A stretch of 64,000 bases of DNA from Schistosoma haematobium. Taxonomy: Eukaryota; Platyhelminthes; Trematoda; Strigeidida; Schistosomatidae. Positions 1 through 13,084 of the stretch are shown in pieces (position 1 is the stretch's first letter; every line of letters starts with the position of its first letter). The position numbers and the translations under genes were made by a program. The notes beneath the pieces are model-generated. The model had not been told where the DNA came from and did no database searches. It saw only the letters and a list, made by a program, of their open reading frames with translations. The DNA is taken from assembly GCF_000699445.3 (NCBI RefSeq), contig NC_067196.1, positions 45,599,806 through 45,663,805 on the forward strand, written 5' to 3'.

Positions 1-1500
1 TCTGTCATACTTCGTAGGTTGTTCAAAACCCGAGAAAGATTGACTCGAGAGAAGCAGGCTGGGTTTCGTTCTGGTCGAGGATGTATTGATCATATCTTCA
101 CCCTCCGCCAAATGTTAGAACACCCCCATACTTATCAAAGGCCAACAATCGTAGTGTTTCGTTGGACAGGACTGTACTCTGGCATTGTCTATTGAAGAAG
201 TGCATGTCTGAGAAGTTTATTGACATCTTAAAGGCCCTATATACAAACATCTCAGGTAGAGTGAGGGCATACAATCACCTCTCCCCATTGTTCCATTCGA
301 GCAATGGGGTTAGGCAGTGTTACCCAATCTCACCATTGCTCTTCAACTTTGCCATCGATGACATTCTGGAAACAGCTCTGATGGATGTAAGTAATGGCGG
401 TGTGGATCTGTTGCCTACAGAAAGACTTCTCGACCTTGAGTACACGGATGATATTGTCTTACTGTGCGATAATGTCCAAACCATACAACCCATACTTAAT
501 CAGTTGGCAACCAATGTCCGTAGGTACGGTATGTGCTTTGCACCTTCAAAGTGCAAAGTACTTCTACAAGACTGGCAGGACCCTGATCCTGTACTCACCG
601 TGGGTGGTGAGCAGATAGGAGTAGTCTAGAATTTCGTGTATCTAGGTAGCTGAATAAACGCTGGTGGGGGTGTGAGTGATGAGATCACTGCACGTATAGT
701 GAAAGCCAGAGTGGCTTATGCCAATCTGGGCTATCTTTGGCGCCTTCATGATGTTATTCTGGCTGTAAAAGGTCGGATCTACAACGCGTCGGTGAGAACA
801 GTTTACTCCATACTTGTGAAACCTGGCCTCTCCGAGTTGAGGATGTTAGACGATTCTCTGTGTTTGATCATTGTTGTCTCCGAATGATTACTGACATCCA
901 GTGGCAACATCATGTTAGTAATGCAGAGGTTCGGCATCGTGTGTTCGGGCACAGAGACAATAATGCAATCGGTGTCACCATCTTGAAACACCGACTTCGG
1001 TGGCTTGGACATGTTCTACGAATGTCGTTCCAGAGAATTCCACGTCGTGTATTATTTTCCGATGCTGGGACTGGTTGGAAAAAGTGGAGAGGTGGTCAGT
1101 GTATGACATAGTGTCGTGGTATGAAAGAAAGCTGCAAAGGGCTGACTTCTGTTGGTCCTTCACGACTCCCTGGCTGGGGTACGAGAGATGGTGCAACACA
1201 GTGGCTAGAGACGTTATCAGATATAGCTCAGAATAGAAACCAGTGGCGATCCTGCTGTAACCTTCCTTTACTTTCTGCATAAAAAGTGGTTGTTTCTTCC
1301 TTAACTGAAAGATTTCTTCTGATTGTACCTTTCGGTTCCCCCATCATTACCACTTATTATTACACTACCTTACAACAATCTCTTCCTTATTCTTTTTTTT
1401 ACCCTCCTTACATTTTTTCCTTTTCCTTCTCTTTAAATTCTCATTGTTTTGTGTGGCGCAGTCTTGTACCAATATGTATGTGTTCAAATAAATAAACAAT
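1..1500 (+). mobile_element. RTE-class non-LTR retrotransposon (family A), 3' half, decayed
   Basis: The sequence enters the window inside the reverse transcriptase. Around 3-155 the plus strand reads an RT segment (RERLTREKQAGFRSGRG). After a short deletion the frame resumes at 162 and stays open to 629, with GVRQCYPISPLLFN and the catalytic box as YTDD (about residues 94-97) where YADD is usual. Further C-terminal pieces are at 672-887 and 860-1111, separated by stops and frameshifts. The 3' UTR ends at about 1500 in a TTCAAATAAATAAACAATAAA tail, typical of RTE 3' ends in schistosomes. It cannot make an intact protein. A second RTE-A copy starts immediately downstream in the same orientation. 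The family assignment is from recognition of conserved RT wording, not a search. Confidence 0.85.
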
Positions 1501-1504
1501 AAAT

Positions 1505-4500
1505 ACTTCAGCGTTTGCACACTAATACAGATCGTGCAACAGAATGTTTTGGCTATATCTTTGGACAGTCTGAATATCGACTCTTACTGTCTATCCGAGA
1601 ACCGTATTCAAGACCTTAATAAAGCACTATAAATTCGCTGCCCATCTGAAAATGCAACAATACTGTTTTATGCGTAGACGTACGAAGACTCTGTGACATT
1701 ATCTAGATTTGATGGCGTAAGTGACACACTAAGCCTCAGAGAAGAGGCTGTACTAGTCGACTGAATCCTCATTGCCAGTCGATTACATGCTGCTATGTAA
1801 GAATGCTACGTCAAAGTGGGATTTAGAAAACAATGTTCTTTGCTCACCCCCTCTATGCCCGAATTGATTTCAGTCCAGATGAAATCAAGGATGAGTTTAG
1901 CACCAATTAAATGGTCTAAAGAAAACCCGTTTGGTAAACATTGTAATGATAGCTGGAGATTACAATGTGCAAGTTAGGTTTCTATGTACTTAGGAGTCAT
2001 TTGGGTGTCTAAACAGGATTTGTTGGTTCTAGGTCAGATAACGGTGACCGCCCCTGAAATTTGAGTAGATCACAATCTACTTTCGACCAGAACCAACTTT
2101 TAGCACAGTCATCGCCAGTGTATTACCTGGTATCCTCCCCTTGCATCTCAAGCCTGGACCCAGATTGGCCACATCGCGATTAGCTGCTGCTGGCGTGGTT
2201 GTGTACAAGACTTCTGCTCCCTGTGGAATATTTATCTGGACTCTGATCATGGTCTCGTTCGAGCTAACTTTATCTTACGTTTCAGTGGCCGACAACTTCA
2301 TCGCCATAAATGGATCGATGTTATCAAATTAGCTGCACTTTTTGTTGTAGCTAAACATCAAGCCGAACTAGGTTCAGGACTATCAACTCACCGAAAAGTG
2401 TAGATGAGCATTGGCTACAATTGCATGACGCCATAAAAGTTGCGAGTAAAGTCGCTTGCGGCTTTGCGAAACGTCCCACTTAGAAGGACTTGGCTTTTAC
2501 AGGCTCTGTACAACTCATTGAAGCACGTCAGTTCACTGCAGCCAACCACGAGTTTGATCATAAACGGAGATTGTTACGTAATGAAAATGTGAAAAGTTTG
2601 CGTAAGGATCGAGAAGCCTGGTAGTTGGGAGTGCTAATGAGCTGGAAGCAGCAGCTCCATTTGACAAATGCCGGATGTTCTTTCAATTCATTCAAGTCAC
2701 TAGCAGAAAGATGTCTGGTGTGGGTGGAACCTGTTGTAACGTCAATTAACAACATTTATTTACGTCTTGGATGATAGGCAGAGCTCCCCGACAAACGGTT
2801 CGACTGGTCTGTTGTCTTAGTGACATCGATCGAACTGTCCTGTCCTCCATGACCGGTGAAGAACGGTTCACCTGACGAGGATGAAGTCTGCGAGAAACTC
2901 TAACCCCTTGAAGCCACGAAAATCACCAGGCCCAGACGATTTGCTTCCAGGCCTTTTTATAGACGGCAAGGAACTTTCGGTTCGAGACCTGACTGTGTTG
3001 TTTGAAAATATTTGATCGACAGTGTTACAGCATGACAGAATGAAGTGGTAGCTAACTGTATTTTTGAAAAGGTTGTTCGTCATCTATGCAACAATTATCG
3101 GAGTAAGTCTACTTCCGATCGTATCGAAACCATTGGCTTCTGTCGTACATCATAGATTGTTTAAATCTGGGGAAAGATTGACTTGTGAGAAGCAGACTGG
3201 TTTTCGTCCAGTTTTTAAATATATATTGAGCATATCTTCCTCTTCCACCAACTGTCAGAATACCGTGATACCAATTGCAAGCCAACATTTATAGTGTTTA
3301 TTTTATATTAGAGCCGCCTTCGATTGATTGAACATCTTGAAAGCTCTGTATACAAACACCTCAGTCAGAATGACGACATACAACCACCTCTGATCATTTT
3401 CCCATTCAAGCATCGACGTTAAGAAGCGTTGTTCAATCTCATCATTCCTGTTCAACTCTGCCACTGACTACATTCTGGAAACAGCTGTGATGTAGGTAAT
3501 GGTGGTGTAGATCTATTGTCTGTAGTAAGACTTCGACAGTGAGTATGCAGATGGTGTCATCTTAATGTACCATGATACCCAAGTCACGTCATCCGCACTT
3601 AATCAGTTGGCAGTCAGTGTCCGTATGTATGGTATGTCCTTTGCATCTTTCAAGTGAGTACTTGTACAAAACTGTCAGGAAGCTATCTCGCACACACTCT
3701 GGATAGTAAGCAGTCGAGAATTCGTGTACCTGAGTAGCTGCATGAGTACCCGACCGTTGTCATTACCTTGACGTGGTGATCAGGCTTGCCTACCGTGGTG
3801 AACCAATGGAGCTATACTGGCTGGAACAATCGTTCCTCGAGGCCATATGTATTTGGACACAGTGACGATAAGTCAATTGGTGTCACCATCTTGAAACATC
3901 GGCTTCGGCAGCTTGAACATGTGCTACGAATGCTGTCCGAGAGACTTCCTCATCGCATCTAACTTGTTGAGACAAGGACTGGGTGAAAAAAGAGATGGTC
4001 AGTCTATGATATAGTAACACGGTATGATTTTACCATACTCATTCCACTTTCTCTATATCGTAGGTATTACACTTATTGTTTAGCGCATAATTGCTTTAAT
4101 GTCTATTGGTACCGACTTTGTATTTAAGTAAGTGAAAAATTAGATGTACATCATACTCTAAAATAATAACTGCCTCAATAGGTCTAATTGCTAATCTCGT
4201 TTGTACCAGTTAAACCGCACAATTTACCATAATTTGCATCGTCCTATTTTGCCACATTTGATATGAGCACAATGAAAAGAAATCAACATGATAAGAAAAA
4301 GGGAAGTGTGACAATACTCACTCCATATACAAACAGCTACTAATCCAGAAAGGTTGATAGAACGGTTAGGTTAAACACGAATACAAGCAAATTACGATCG
4401 ATAGGGTGAACTCAAGTTACAATGCATATATCAAACTAGGAAGGTTATTTTTTACGCATCACGATCAATTTTAATGTAAACGAAACAAGCTAGTGGCGAT

Positions 4501-4765
4501 CCTGCTGTAACTTTACTTTACTTTCTTCATAAAAAGTGGTTATATCTTCTTTAACTGAAAGATTTCTTCTGGTTGTACCTTTCCGTTTCCCCCACTATTA
4601 TTATTACACTACCTTACACTAATCTGTTCGTTATTGTTCTTTTTTTCTTTTACGCTCCTTACCTTCTTTTTTTCTCTCTCTATTCTTATTGTTTGTGGTG
4701 CATATATATTTGGTGCCCTCTTGTACCAATATTTGTGTTCAAATAAACAAATAAATAAATTGTGT
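1505..4765 (+). mobile_element. RTE-class element (family A), second copy, decayed and rearranged
   Basis: This is a head-to-tail neighbour of the previous element. From about 1510 the plus strand encodes shreds of the apurinic-type endonuclease domain. The RT domain begins near 2875 (KSPGPDDLLPGLF) and continues in pieces to about 3740. Many stops interrupt every frame. At about 3743-3855 a block that matches the RTE 5' UTR (compare 37750-37850, minus strand) sits where RT should be, and RT C-terminal wording resumes at about 3860. From about 4028 to 4489 there is unrelated AT-rich sequence. The RTE 3' UTR then resumes at 4490 and ends near 4765 in AAATAAACAAATAAATAAA. Bases 1718-3216 are almost identical to 30630-29129 on the other strand. 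Confidence 0.8.
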
Positions 4766-5089
4766 ACATGATATTACTGTAAAAGAATCCAGAGAAGTAC
4801 GTTAATTGTCATCTTAAGTTGGGGCTGGAAAAATGATAGTATGCGTGCTATTCAGAAAAGAAACTGGTATTTTCCCACGTTGAATGAATCTTTGAGTTCC
4901 AACTATGTAATGCAATGTGGCAACTGAAACAAGTGATATCAAAACGTGTACACTGGACTCACATTGGCTGCATGTAAGAGGTGTTGCAAGCCACTATCAC
5001 ATTAGCTATGCAAAGCATGCTACTCCACAAAGTTTCTGCTGATTCTTGAGGCGATTGAGCTGTTAAACACATATAGAAAGATACCTTCA

Positions 5090-6860
5090 TATGAACAACC
5101 AGCAGAAGATGAGCAGCTGTCAGATCTTGAGGAAGAAACGAGCGTCAACATAAGTCAAGCTTTAGATCTGAAGGAAACCATCAAGATGAACCCTCATAAC
5201 GTAGTGAATAACAAACGTACAGATGTAGGCATGGTCCCAAGAAAGAAGAGGAAGTACGGAAAGTAGAAGAAAACTACAGAGAGCTCTAAAATACATGAGT
5301 TAACGGTTGCAGATCTCCATATAAACACATAAGAGTAAACAAGAGCAAAGCCTGGACTTTGGAGATTTGATTAAAAAATAAAATAAAGTCGATGCTCAGC
5401 TTATGATAGCATCTAGAATATTAGGGGGGGGGAAAGCTAAACCTTAACGTCTCTTTCCCATTCGGACTTCAGGGATAAAGAGAGTTTAGGAAACAAAACC
5501 TCAAAGCTGGTCAAAACAGATCTTGCAGAGAGGCCAGTCACTTTCCACAAGTTGAGTCCTCCTAAAAAGAACCAAAGGCGGACAGAAAGTAAGAACAAAT
5601 TCCGAATATTTCTTCTGGAAGCCAGTACTTGGTAGAGTACCACAAATTCCTGCCCCAGGTCCTTTACTTTATATACTACACGTAAATGAACTCAAATACA
5701 GTTGAGTTTTCGATGCTAATTTATGCTGACGATGTAAAAATCCAAAGAGAAATAACAGGAGGCCCAGATGCATGTGCATTTCAGGCACACTTATATATTC
5801 TGGTCAGCTGGTTTGGAAAGTAGCAGACACCTATCAACGCAGCCAAATGTGTCTACCTGAACATTGCGGATACAAAGGTAAGTATGTACAGCATAAGGAA
5901 AGAGTCAGCGTCCGTAGTCAGGCCTCACAATGATCTTGGGGCCATGTATTACGCATGCCCAATAACCAATTATCACGACGCGCAATGCTAATTAGTGTTT
6001 GAGATGGTTGGAAGAAAATTTGAGGCGGCCAAACTAAAACATGACCGCAGTCCATAAAGTCACCAACTTTTGGTTTGAGCCATGTTGATAGATGCAGACT
6101 ACTTGGTTGAGGTCAGCGCGACTAACGTAACCAATGGTTAAAGACTCTGAATGACATGACTCAAAATTGATCACAATGGCGTAGATGTTTACACTCTGTC
6201 TTCTCTATAATTTTCCTTCAATGAACTAATTCTTCCTTCTTGAATCATTTCCTTATATGCACTCTGTTTTTATACATTACTACCATAGAAGTAAATGCCT
6301 CTATGAATTTAGTGTTGTGCTAGTGAGGTATGGTAACCTTGACCGATGTATATATGTGCCTGGCCCTGCGTTGTAGCTGACTGATTTGGAGTAACAGTAA
6401 CCCATGACCTTAAATCCACGACTAACTGCCGCGAGGTCACAGCTAATGGGTTCAGGGAACTATAGACTTTAAGACGGAAAGCAAGTTAGAAACTATTATG
6501 TACACACAACCTCGGTGAAAATTGCGTTCAGGCTCCAATCCCTTGCTTAAATAATGACACAGATATCTCAGAAAAGGTACAGAGGGCAGCCACCCATGCA
6601 ATCCCGAAGCAACTTGGGAAGCTAGACCAGTGTACTGTCCCACAATATGTTAAAAGGGCATTTGATACTAGATATTAAGTAATGACGTTGAACCTGATAG
6701 ATCCTTTTTTCTCCCACCAGATCACGATAACTCAGAGAACATGCCATTAAAGTACAAAAGTCAAGAACGAATAAAATACCCGTGACATACAGACTTTCAA
6801 ACCGAGTCATCAGTACTTGTTAACGGTTACCCGAAGAATTGCTGCTCGCCCCTTTACTTG
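5090..6860 (+). mobile_element. CR1/jockey-like non-LTR retrotransposon remnant
   Basis: Decayed RT of the CR1/jockey type (SR1/Perere-like). At about 5640-5690 the plus strand reads a degenerate PGPLLY box, and at 5722-5745 the catalytic box LIYADDVKI is intact. The segment 6550-6840 carries the C-terminal hallmarks of this group: KVQRAATHAI, then a degraded FFSPTRS, then RLPEELL. A short N-terminal stretch near 5055-5265 (ELLNTYRKIPSYEQ) is open but unrecognised. The element is split by an RTE 3' end at 5990-6395. Stops in all frames make it non-functional. Confidence 0.65.
5990..6395 (+). mobile_element. RTE (family B) 3' end fragment
   Basis: Matches the end of 55835-56190 block by block: an RT C-terminal relic containing the GGCGGCCAAACTAAAAC motif, a CACAATGGCGTAGATG segment, then a 3' UTR ending TTGTAGCTGACTGA. 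It is 5'-truncated, as expected of target-primed reverse transcription, and interrupts the CR1-like remnant around it. Confidence 0.65.
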
Positions 6861-7589
6861 ACTTATTTATGTGAAGACTAGACACTCTTGAAAGCTTGAT
6901 ACAGCACATGTGGTAGGTTTTGTCTTTAAAACACCAGTCAGAATATACTTACGAAATACTAAGCCATAATGGCCGCTTTAACTGTCATTAAAGAGATGAA
7001 ATGACATTGAGGTACGAATATTTGAAAAATTATGATTAACTTGAGCAGATATTAGCAACCTCTTCTAAGGTAAACACCGACAGCATGACAATCGTATAAG
7101 ATAGTCCAAAAGAGGGTTAGTAACCACGTAAGCCCATCCACACAAGTGCACTTCTCGCCAAACAAATAAAAACATATCTGGATAGACAAAATAATAATTG
7201 ATAGGCAATAAATATGGTGATTAAAAACAAGCTGACATGTTAGCAGTCACTAACTAACCGAGATCACATCAAGCTGCAGCGTTAACGTTGATAAGTCCGC
7301 AGTTACATTAAATTGTCAATATCACTGACCAGTAGTCCGCGAATACTCATCACAAATATTTGAAGTCAAAAAAAGACAATAAAAGATTCTTCACGTACAA
7401 AACGAGCTCAAAAACTGAGTTAAATCGTTTTGTCCGGCTTTAGAGCAGTTAATCGGTTTCATATTTAACATGAATTGATGGGTCATCGTAAAAGTTGTCC
7501 CTTAACATTCTGAGCGGTCATTAAACCAACAGAGACCAGTCAGCTTGGATCAAACGCTTTTCATCATCAGTGTGGAGGGTTGTGAAGAA
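6861..7589. other. No gene recognised
   Basis: AT-rich sequence without a convincing ORF, RNA or repeat. Confidence 0.5.
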
Positions 7590-7800
7590 CGCAACTTTTG
7601 ATTGAGATCATGAACCGATTGATGCTAGACTACAGCTGGAATCCCGGAAGCACTGGACGGCCGTTTCGTCTTATTGTCAGACTCCTCAGCGGTACGCATC
7701 CACGACCCAGCTCGAGAGATTCGAGCCCAGAGCCTTCAGTCTTGCACGCGAACACTTAACCTACTGGACCACTGAGCCGGCATCCGATAGTGTTAGTGTC
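7590..7800 (-). mobile_element. tRNA-derived SINE with hammerhead ribozyme
   Basis: Read on the minus strand from about 7800: a tRNA-like A-box region (GGCTCAGTGGTCCAGT), a B-box-like GGCTCGAATCT, then a hammerhead ribozyme, then a tail (TCTAGCATCAATCGGTTCAT) that recurs near 13475-13495. Related copies lie at 13290-13490, 48150-48310 and 48655-49137. The tRNA promoter plus ribozyme design is that of the schistosome Sm-alpha group, although the sequence differs from the Sm-alpha copy at 41 kb. Confidence 0.75.
7645..7698 (-). ncRNA. Hammerhead ribozyme, near-intact
   Basis: Minus strand: core CTGAGGA at 7689-7683; stem II GTCT (7682-7679) and AGAC (7671-7668) closing loop GACAATA; GAAA at 7667-7664; stem III CGG/CCG with no loop; cleavage triplet GTC ending at 7656. 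Stem I between GTACCG and CAGTGC has one C-A mismatch. All conserved core bases are present. The minimal, loopless stem III is the schistosome style, which usually works better as a dimer. Confidence 0.8.
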
Positions 7801-10800
7801 TAATATCCGGCACGGGAAAAACGGGAAACCCCTTCAAATCCTCCTGCCGTTTCGTTTCAACGACCTTGAAAGGCCTAAACAGAGGCGGTCACTCTGTATT
7901 TCAATTGCCGTGGGTGTGTTGGGTCGTATGAGTAATAAGTTTTTCCATATTTAAGTCATCTTTTGCTGCATGAAAAAGCACAAAATAACTGCCAAGAGCA
8001 TTAATTTAGCATTCTCTGTTTTGTAGTGTACAGTTAGCTCTGTTGTCGCTTCGTAACTTGATCTCTGGCCTCAACTGCTGTAGTAAACGTCAACACCTTT
8101 ATATAATTTGTTGATAAGGTCCAGAAAACAACGTAAAAAAGATAAGACGACCTTAAAAGTAATAGATACACAAGGTTTTTGTGAATCGCTGTTAAACAAG
8201 GAAGACGAAATGTCAACTTAACAGTAAGTCCTAAATATTTGTTGTACTTCTTCCAGTTAGTATTTTTTCCAAGGAATAATCTTTCTTAATAATTAGTGCG
8301 TGTTGTCTGTAGTGCTTCATGCTCAATTGAAATTTCAGTGGAAGTGAGCGAGGCGATTCAATGTATTATACTAAACAAGCGATTCGGAAGTTGGATTGAA
8401 TTTGATAGTGCGTTAAAGGATTTCCATAAAATATGGAAGACAACAAAATATTGAGAACGTACCTAAGTCGATTGGTTACCGCCGAAACGGTTGGAAGGTA
8501 TCCTTACCGCCATATGCTACTGGCATATGTTAAAAGACGAACTCTTACTGGTAAGCTTTATCACTTACGAAATATAAATTATATAGCTCATCAAATTCTT
8601 AATCATTGATGTAGAAGGAAGTTAGACAATACGCACAACTTACTAAACAACAACAATTTCATTGCCCAGACGGAGTGAAAAATATATACAAATTCAACGG
8701 CTCCAAAGGATGTGCAAACAACAAATTATTGAGTTAATAATAATAATAATTTTATTCTCAAATAACAGTTTGTTACATGAGGCATGCCAGTTTACAGGCA
8801 AGATCAAATTGATACAAATGATGCAATATCCACTGTAGTAAATTACACAGCTGGGTTGATGATTTATAAGATATGAATGTAGATGGTTTTAATCAGTATC
8901 ACAGTTAGCGCGCTTCACGAAAGTTGCGTCGCGAATGTGCAACTGGTGGTGAAGAATAGGTCCATTGAAGGTGGGAGTTTCTAAATGTCGCAACCTTATG
9001 TCCCTTTGGAATGTCTAAGGCTTTGAGGATGGTGCAGGATAAAATCTTTCGTTCCATATCACAAGGGGGCCGAAAGAGGGAGCAAGTAAAGAAAGGACTA
9101 GAGGCAGAGTAGCCAATATTCATAAAGGAATGTTTAAGGTATGATTACTCAGTCTTATTTTCTTTTATTAAGGTATTTGTTAAGAAAGAGCATTTAATAG
9201 ATTAAAGAAAATAAGTGTTAACAAGGTGTGAGTGGACGTACAACTGACAAATGGAGGCGATTCGGAAAGGAGCTGAGAGTATGGGATTATGTGTGGTTAT
9301 AAAATAAAATATGGTGCTAGAAACAGTATTGTGATGTACAATTGGCTATCTTTTTTTATGGAAGCAATTGGAGCCCTTTTCTTTTTTTTGTATTATTATT
9401 TTTTTTCAGGTATCATAGGGTCTTGAGTAGGCTTCGTATATTAGCGAATTGTCTAGTTTGCTTGTAATAGGATTACTGGGTAGGAAGTGAAACCAATTCA
9501 ACGTTCGTAACACGATTTAAAGAGGTATTTTGCGTGATCAATCAGCTTCAATACCATAAGTTCGTGACATCCCACTAAACCATAAGGAGCCGTAATTAAA
9601 CAAAAGGTTCTGCCCTACAGACATGGGTGGATTGAATTTATCTCCCGACCATCATGTTTGCTGGTCAGTAACGCCACCCTCCCTCCTCTTGTGATGTTAG
9701 GCCCTCTTACGTTTATGGTAAGTATGAATACTGCTTTAATCAAAGCCCATAGTTGGAATACACTGTCTCTACTAGGTCCATATTACAAGCAAATCAGATA
9801 GTTGAAAAGTCTTTTTTGGGTTAGATGTCCATATAGTATATCACACTGCTATGAAAATAACTAATGGTTTAAAGAAGTAAGGACTAATAGCAAATCAAAA
9901 GATATGAGAGGGTATAAAACTGTAGAAAGAAAAGAAAAAGATTTCAGGGTAAGACAAATAAAACATTGAGAAACTCACAAGACTTTGTGGCCAAATGTTG
10001 AGCTTTGTATGATCGACCTTGGTAGATCAGCATCCATAAGATTGAGCTATCTGTCTACTTGCAGTAAACAATTCGCGAAACAGGTCGAGAGAAAAGTCTA
10101 CTATTTTTACTTAAGAATTATCAACAACTAGACAGCACATTCACGATAAAAAGTTCTTTGTGGTTTTATTTTTGACTTAACTATATTTACAACTTGTAAA
10201 CTTACTTTTCTACTTTAGTAGCCATGACAAATCAATAAAGTTTTTCTCAATATTTATATTCGTCTTCTTCATACTTTCATGGGGAGGTATACCAATAGTT
10301 TTAACGAATAATTGTGTGTGAGAATTAAGAACTTATACTACTGCATTAGTTTCAAAGTGTCGTTAGAACTTAGCGTTATATCATTTTTAATTTTGACGAA
10401 TCAACGAGTCACTTAGAAGAGTAATCCGACTTCCACGTAAAACCTTACAGATAAGGCAACTGCCTGACACATTTTACGTTGTCGGTTTACGTTTATTATC
10501 AAATTAGTATTAGTACCGAACTATACAATTTCATGCAGTTAGTTCCCTGGTAAGATGGTTTACGTAATCCCTTTCACTCACATTTACTTGCTAACTTTAT
10601 CCTCTCAAATTATGTGAACTCTTCAAATTGTATTCAGTTATGTTATCATTTTTTAATTCAATGATTCATTCATTACCTCTAGAATTATCACAAAATTTAT
10701 CTTATATGCTTCTTAACTCCACTCGACTATTACACAACCCATCCTTAACGTTTTCTTGAGTCTAGCACCAAATAACCTTTGACCTGTTCAAGCATATATA

Positions 10801-12299
10801 TATATATGTATAGTTATTATTGATAACCTAGGTCATTCCAATTCTTTGCTTTCTATTATGTCAATTGTTTCATACTATTTCTTGCTGCAATGTTAAATTA
10901 TAATACATATTTGGTTGTATGCAGCTCGCGAGAAACCACGAAATATAATGCAGTCACATTATTCTGCATCAATATTTGTTTTGGCTTTATTTAGACTATA
11001 ATTATACATACAGGATTTATAATGTAAAACACTGAGTACGGCTGTTATAGTTATATTTAAATAATTCATTAGAAGAATGAACATGGCAGTAGGCAATATA
11101 AAACAGTTATCGTAAACTTGTAAACCGGTTTTCCACGCGATCTTCCATAATCATAAATTCCATAAGCTTCATACTATTCTGAAAAACGAAAAATCAGTCT
11201 TGAGACAAACAATCAAACTTTTTTATCAGTATCAAATTCAATAAGTTAATCAAATAGCAGGTAACAGAATGTACGTATAACTCTCTTATTTGTAAACAGT
11301 ACTATTCATTAGAGATTTCGGATTCCGTCAATAGAAATTCGTTGGTAATCTTTAGAACAGACACATCAAAAATTAGTGTTATTTAGATATTGGTATAGTT
11401 ACTATGATCACATAACAAAGGCATCGTTCGACTTATGAGGAAAACGTGACTAATCAGTGTGGCACAAAGGAGATATGAGTGCTAGAAATTTGTGATTTAG
11501 CCTCGATCGCTCGTTCACTTTCGGCACGTGTTTTGCATGAATTACTTTGAACGAGTCAGTCTGAAATGGAGTAGGAATTCAAGAATTAACTCATTCATAG
11601 TTTTTATTCGATTCCAGGGTTGTATTGTGTCAAGGACTGGGAGCTTCAAATCCCCATCATGTAACTGTGAACGCTTCACAGTCTTATTACATTTGTTTAT
11701 ACCAAGTTTATGATGTAAAAGAAGTGTTAATGGTTTCACAGCTCATATTGCCTTAAAACTCTGATTTCAGTATATCTTTGACTTCACTAGCAGGTTACAA
11801 ATAACCCATAAGTTTCTTATTTTATTTAAGCAGCGCATTTCATTTTCTAACCCACCTAGTATTTCACCTAGACATTTGGTATTAACAAAAAGTTGGTAGG
11901 CATCATTTGGATATTACTCGACAATATGCATTATAACTTTGTTCATAATTTGGTCAGTGATCGCGGATCCTGTTTACAAAAGCTTATTCGTGAACCTTAT
12001 AACAGACATCATAAATCAGTATTAACTACGACATGGTTTTGTCACCATGCTCAAAAGAAACAAGCATCGTTTTACCTATGAAGACTTTGTGACTACTTAA
12101 TGTGACACTTCTAATGGTGTTATACACTGTTCTTGTATATGTTCAGAAAGCGGGTGGAGAAGACTATCAACGTCAATTGTTATTCACATAATTCTTCTCA
12201 GATACGTTACATAATAATATGCCACTTCAGTACAAAACGATGATACTTATAGTGGATATAACTGTTTATGGCTATATATTAGCAAGTTATATTACTTGC
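7801..12299. other. Long AT-rich stretch without a recognised gene
   Basis: No coding frame with family motifs was seen on either strand. A short (AAT)n run lies at 8737-8751. The 400 bases to its right (8750-9130) could be a minus-strand 3' end of a non-LTR element, since such tails often end in this repeat, but I recognise no coding part. A TATATATATATATGTA run lies near 10795. ORFs of about 60-70 codons here look random. Confidence 0.5.
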
Positions 12300-12870
12300 T
12301 TACTTACGCCTGTTGCTCGTGAAGGAGCATAGGCCGCTCACCAGCATTCTCCATCCAATACTGTCCTGGGCATTCCTTTCCAGCTCCTTCCAGTTGTTAT
12401 TCATCTTTCTCATACCTGCTTCTATTTCCCGACGTAATGTGTTCTTCGGCCTTCCTCTTTTCTGCTTCCCTTCAGGATTCCAAGTTAGGGCTTGCCTCTT
12501 GATGTAGTTTGATGATTTGCGTAATATATGTCATCCGTTTCCATCGTCATTTCCTAATTTCCTCTTCAGCTGGAAGCTGGTTTGTTCTCTTCCACAAAAG
12601 GCTGTTGCTGATGATATCCGGCCAAGTGTCCTGCGTAGACAACCATTTATAAGTACTTATACCTTCTTGGTGGTGGTTGTAGTAGTTCTCCATATTTCAG
12701 CTCTGAACAGTAGAACTGCCTTGAAGTTGGTGTTGAAGATTTTGACTTTGGTATTGGTTGAAGGTTGTTTTGAGTTCCATATTTTCTTCAACTGAAGGAA
12801 TGTGGCCCTTGTTCTGCCAATCCTCAGCAAGTTATATAATACTAGTTGCTTCAACCTACATTTTATAAAC
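12300..12870 (-). mobile_element. RTE (second family) RT C-terminal and 3' end fragment
   Basis: On the minus strand the first ORF (12872-12657) contains KKIWNSKQPSTNTKVKIFN and a degraded form of LLYGAETWR, the C-terminal hallmarks of the RTE family also seen at 27340-27883. Beyond a stop, later frames read [19 protein letters not shown] and a C-terminal [12 protein letters not shown]. It is strongly 5'-truncated and has stops, so it is a dead fragment. Confidence 0.8.
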
Positions 12871-13084
12871 AACTCCCAACTTCCATGTTCATCATCACCA
12901 TAATCAAGGAGGTGAACCAGATATAAAAGGTTTTAAAGCTTATTTTCCTGAAAACTCAATTTGTGGTCTATTTTTGACTTGAAAAATGCCGAATTTTACT
13001 TGCTTGAGTTTGTATCGCTACAAATAACTATATTGAGCTTATTAAAGTTTCACTTATGTGATGAGCAACAAATACGTCAAACTG

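Noticed and set aside
2141..2332. ORFs repeated identically at 30204-30013 and other antisense ORFs in the RTE copies
   Set aside because: They are identical because the DNA is duplicated. They are out of frame or antisense to the real RTE coding direction.
7740..7790. tRNA-like sequences in SINEs as functional tRNA genes
   Set aside because: They keep A- and B-box promoters but do not fold into a full cloverleaf with a CCA-side acceptor; they are SINE heads.
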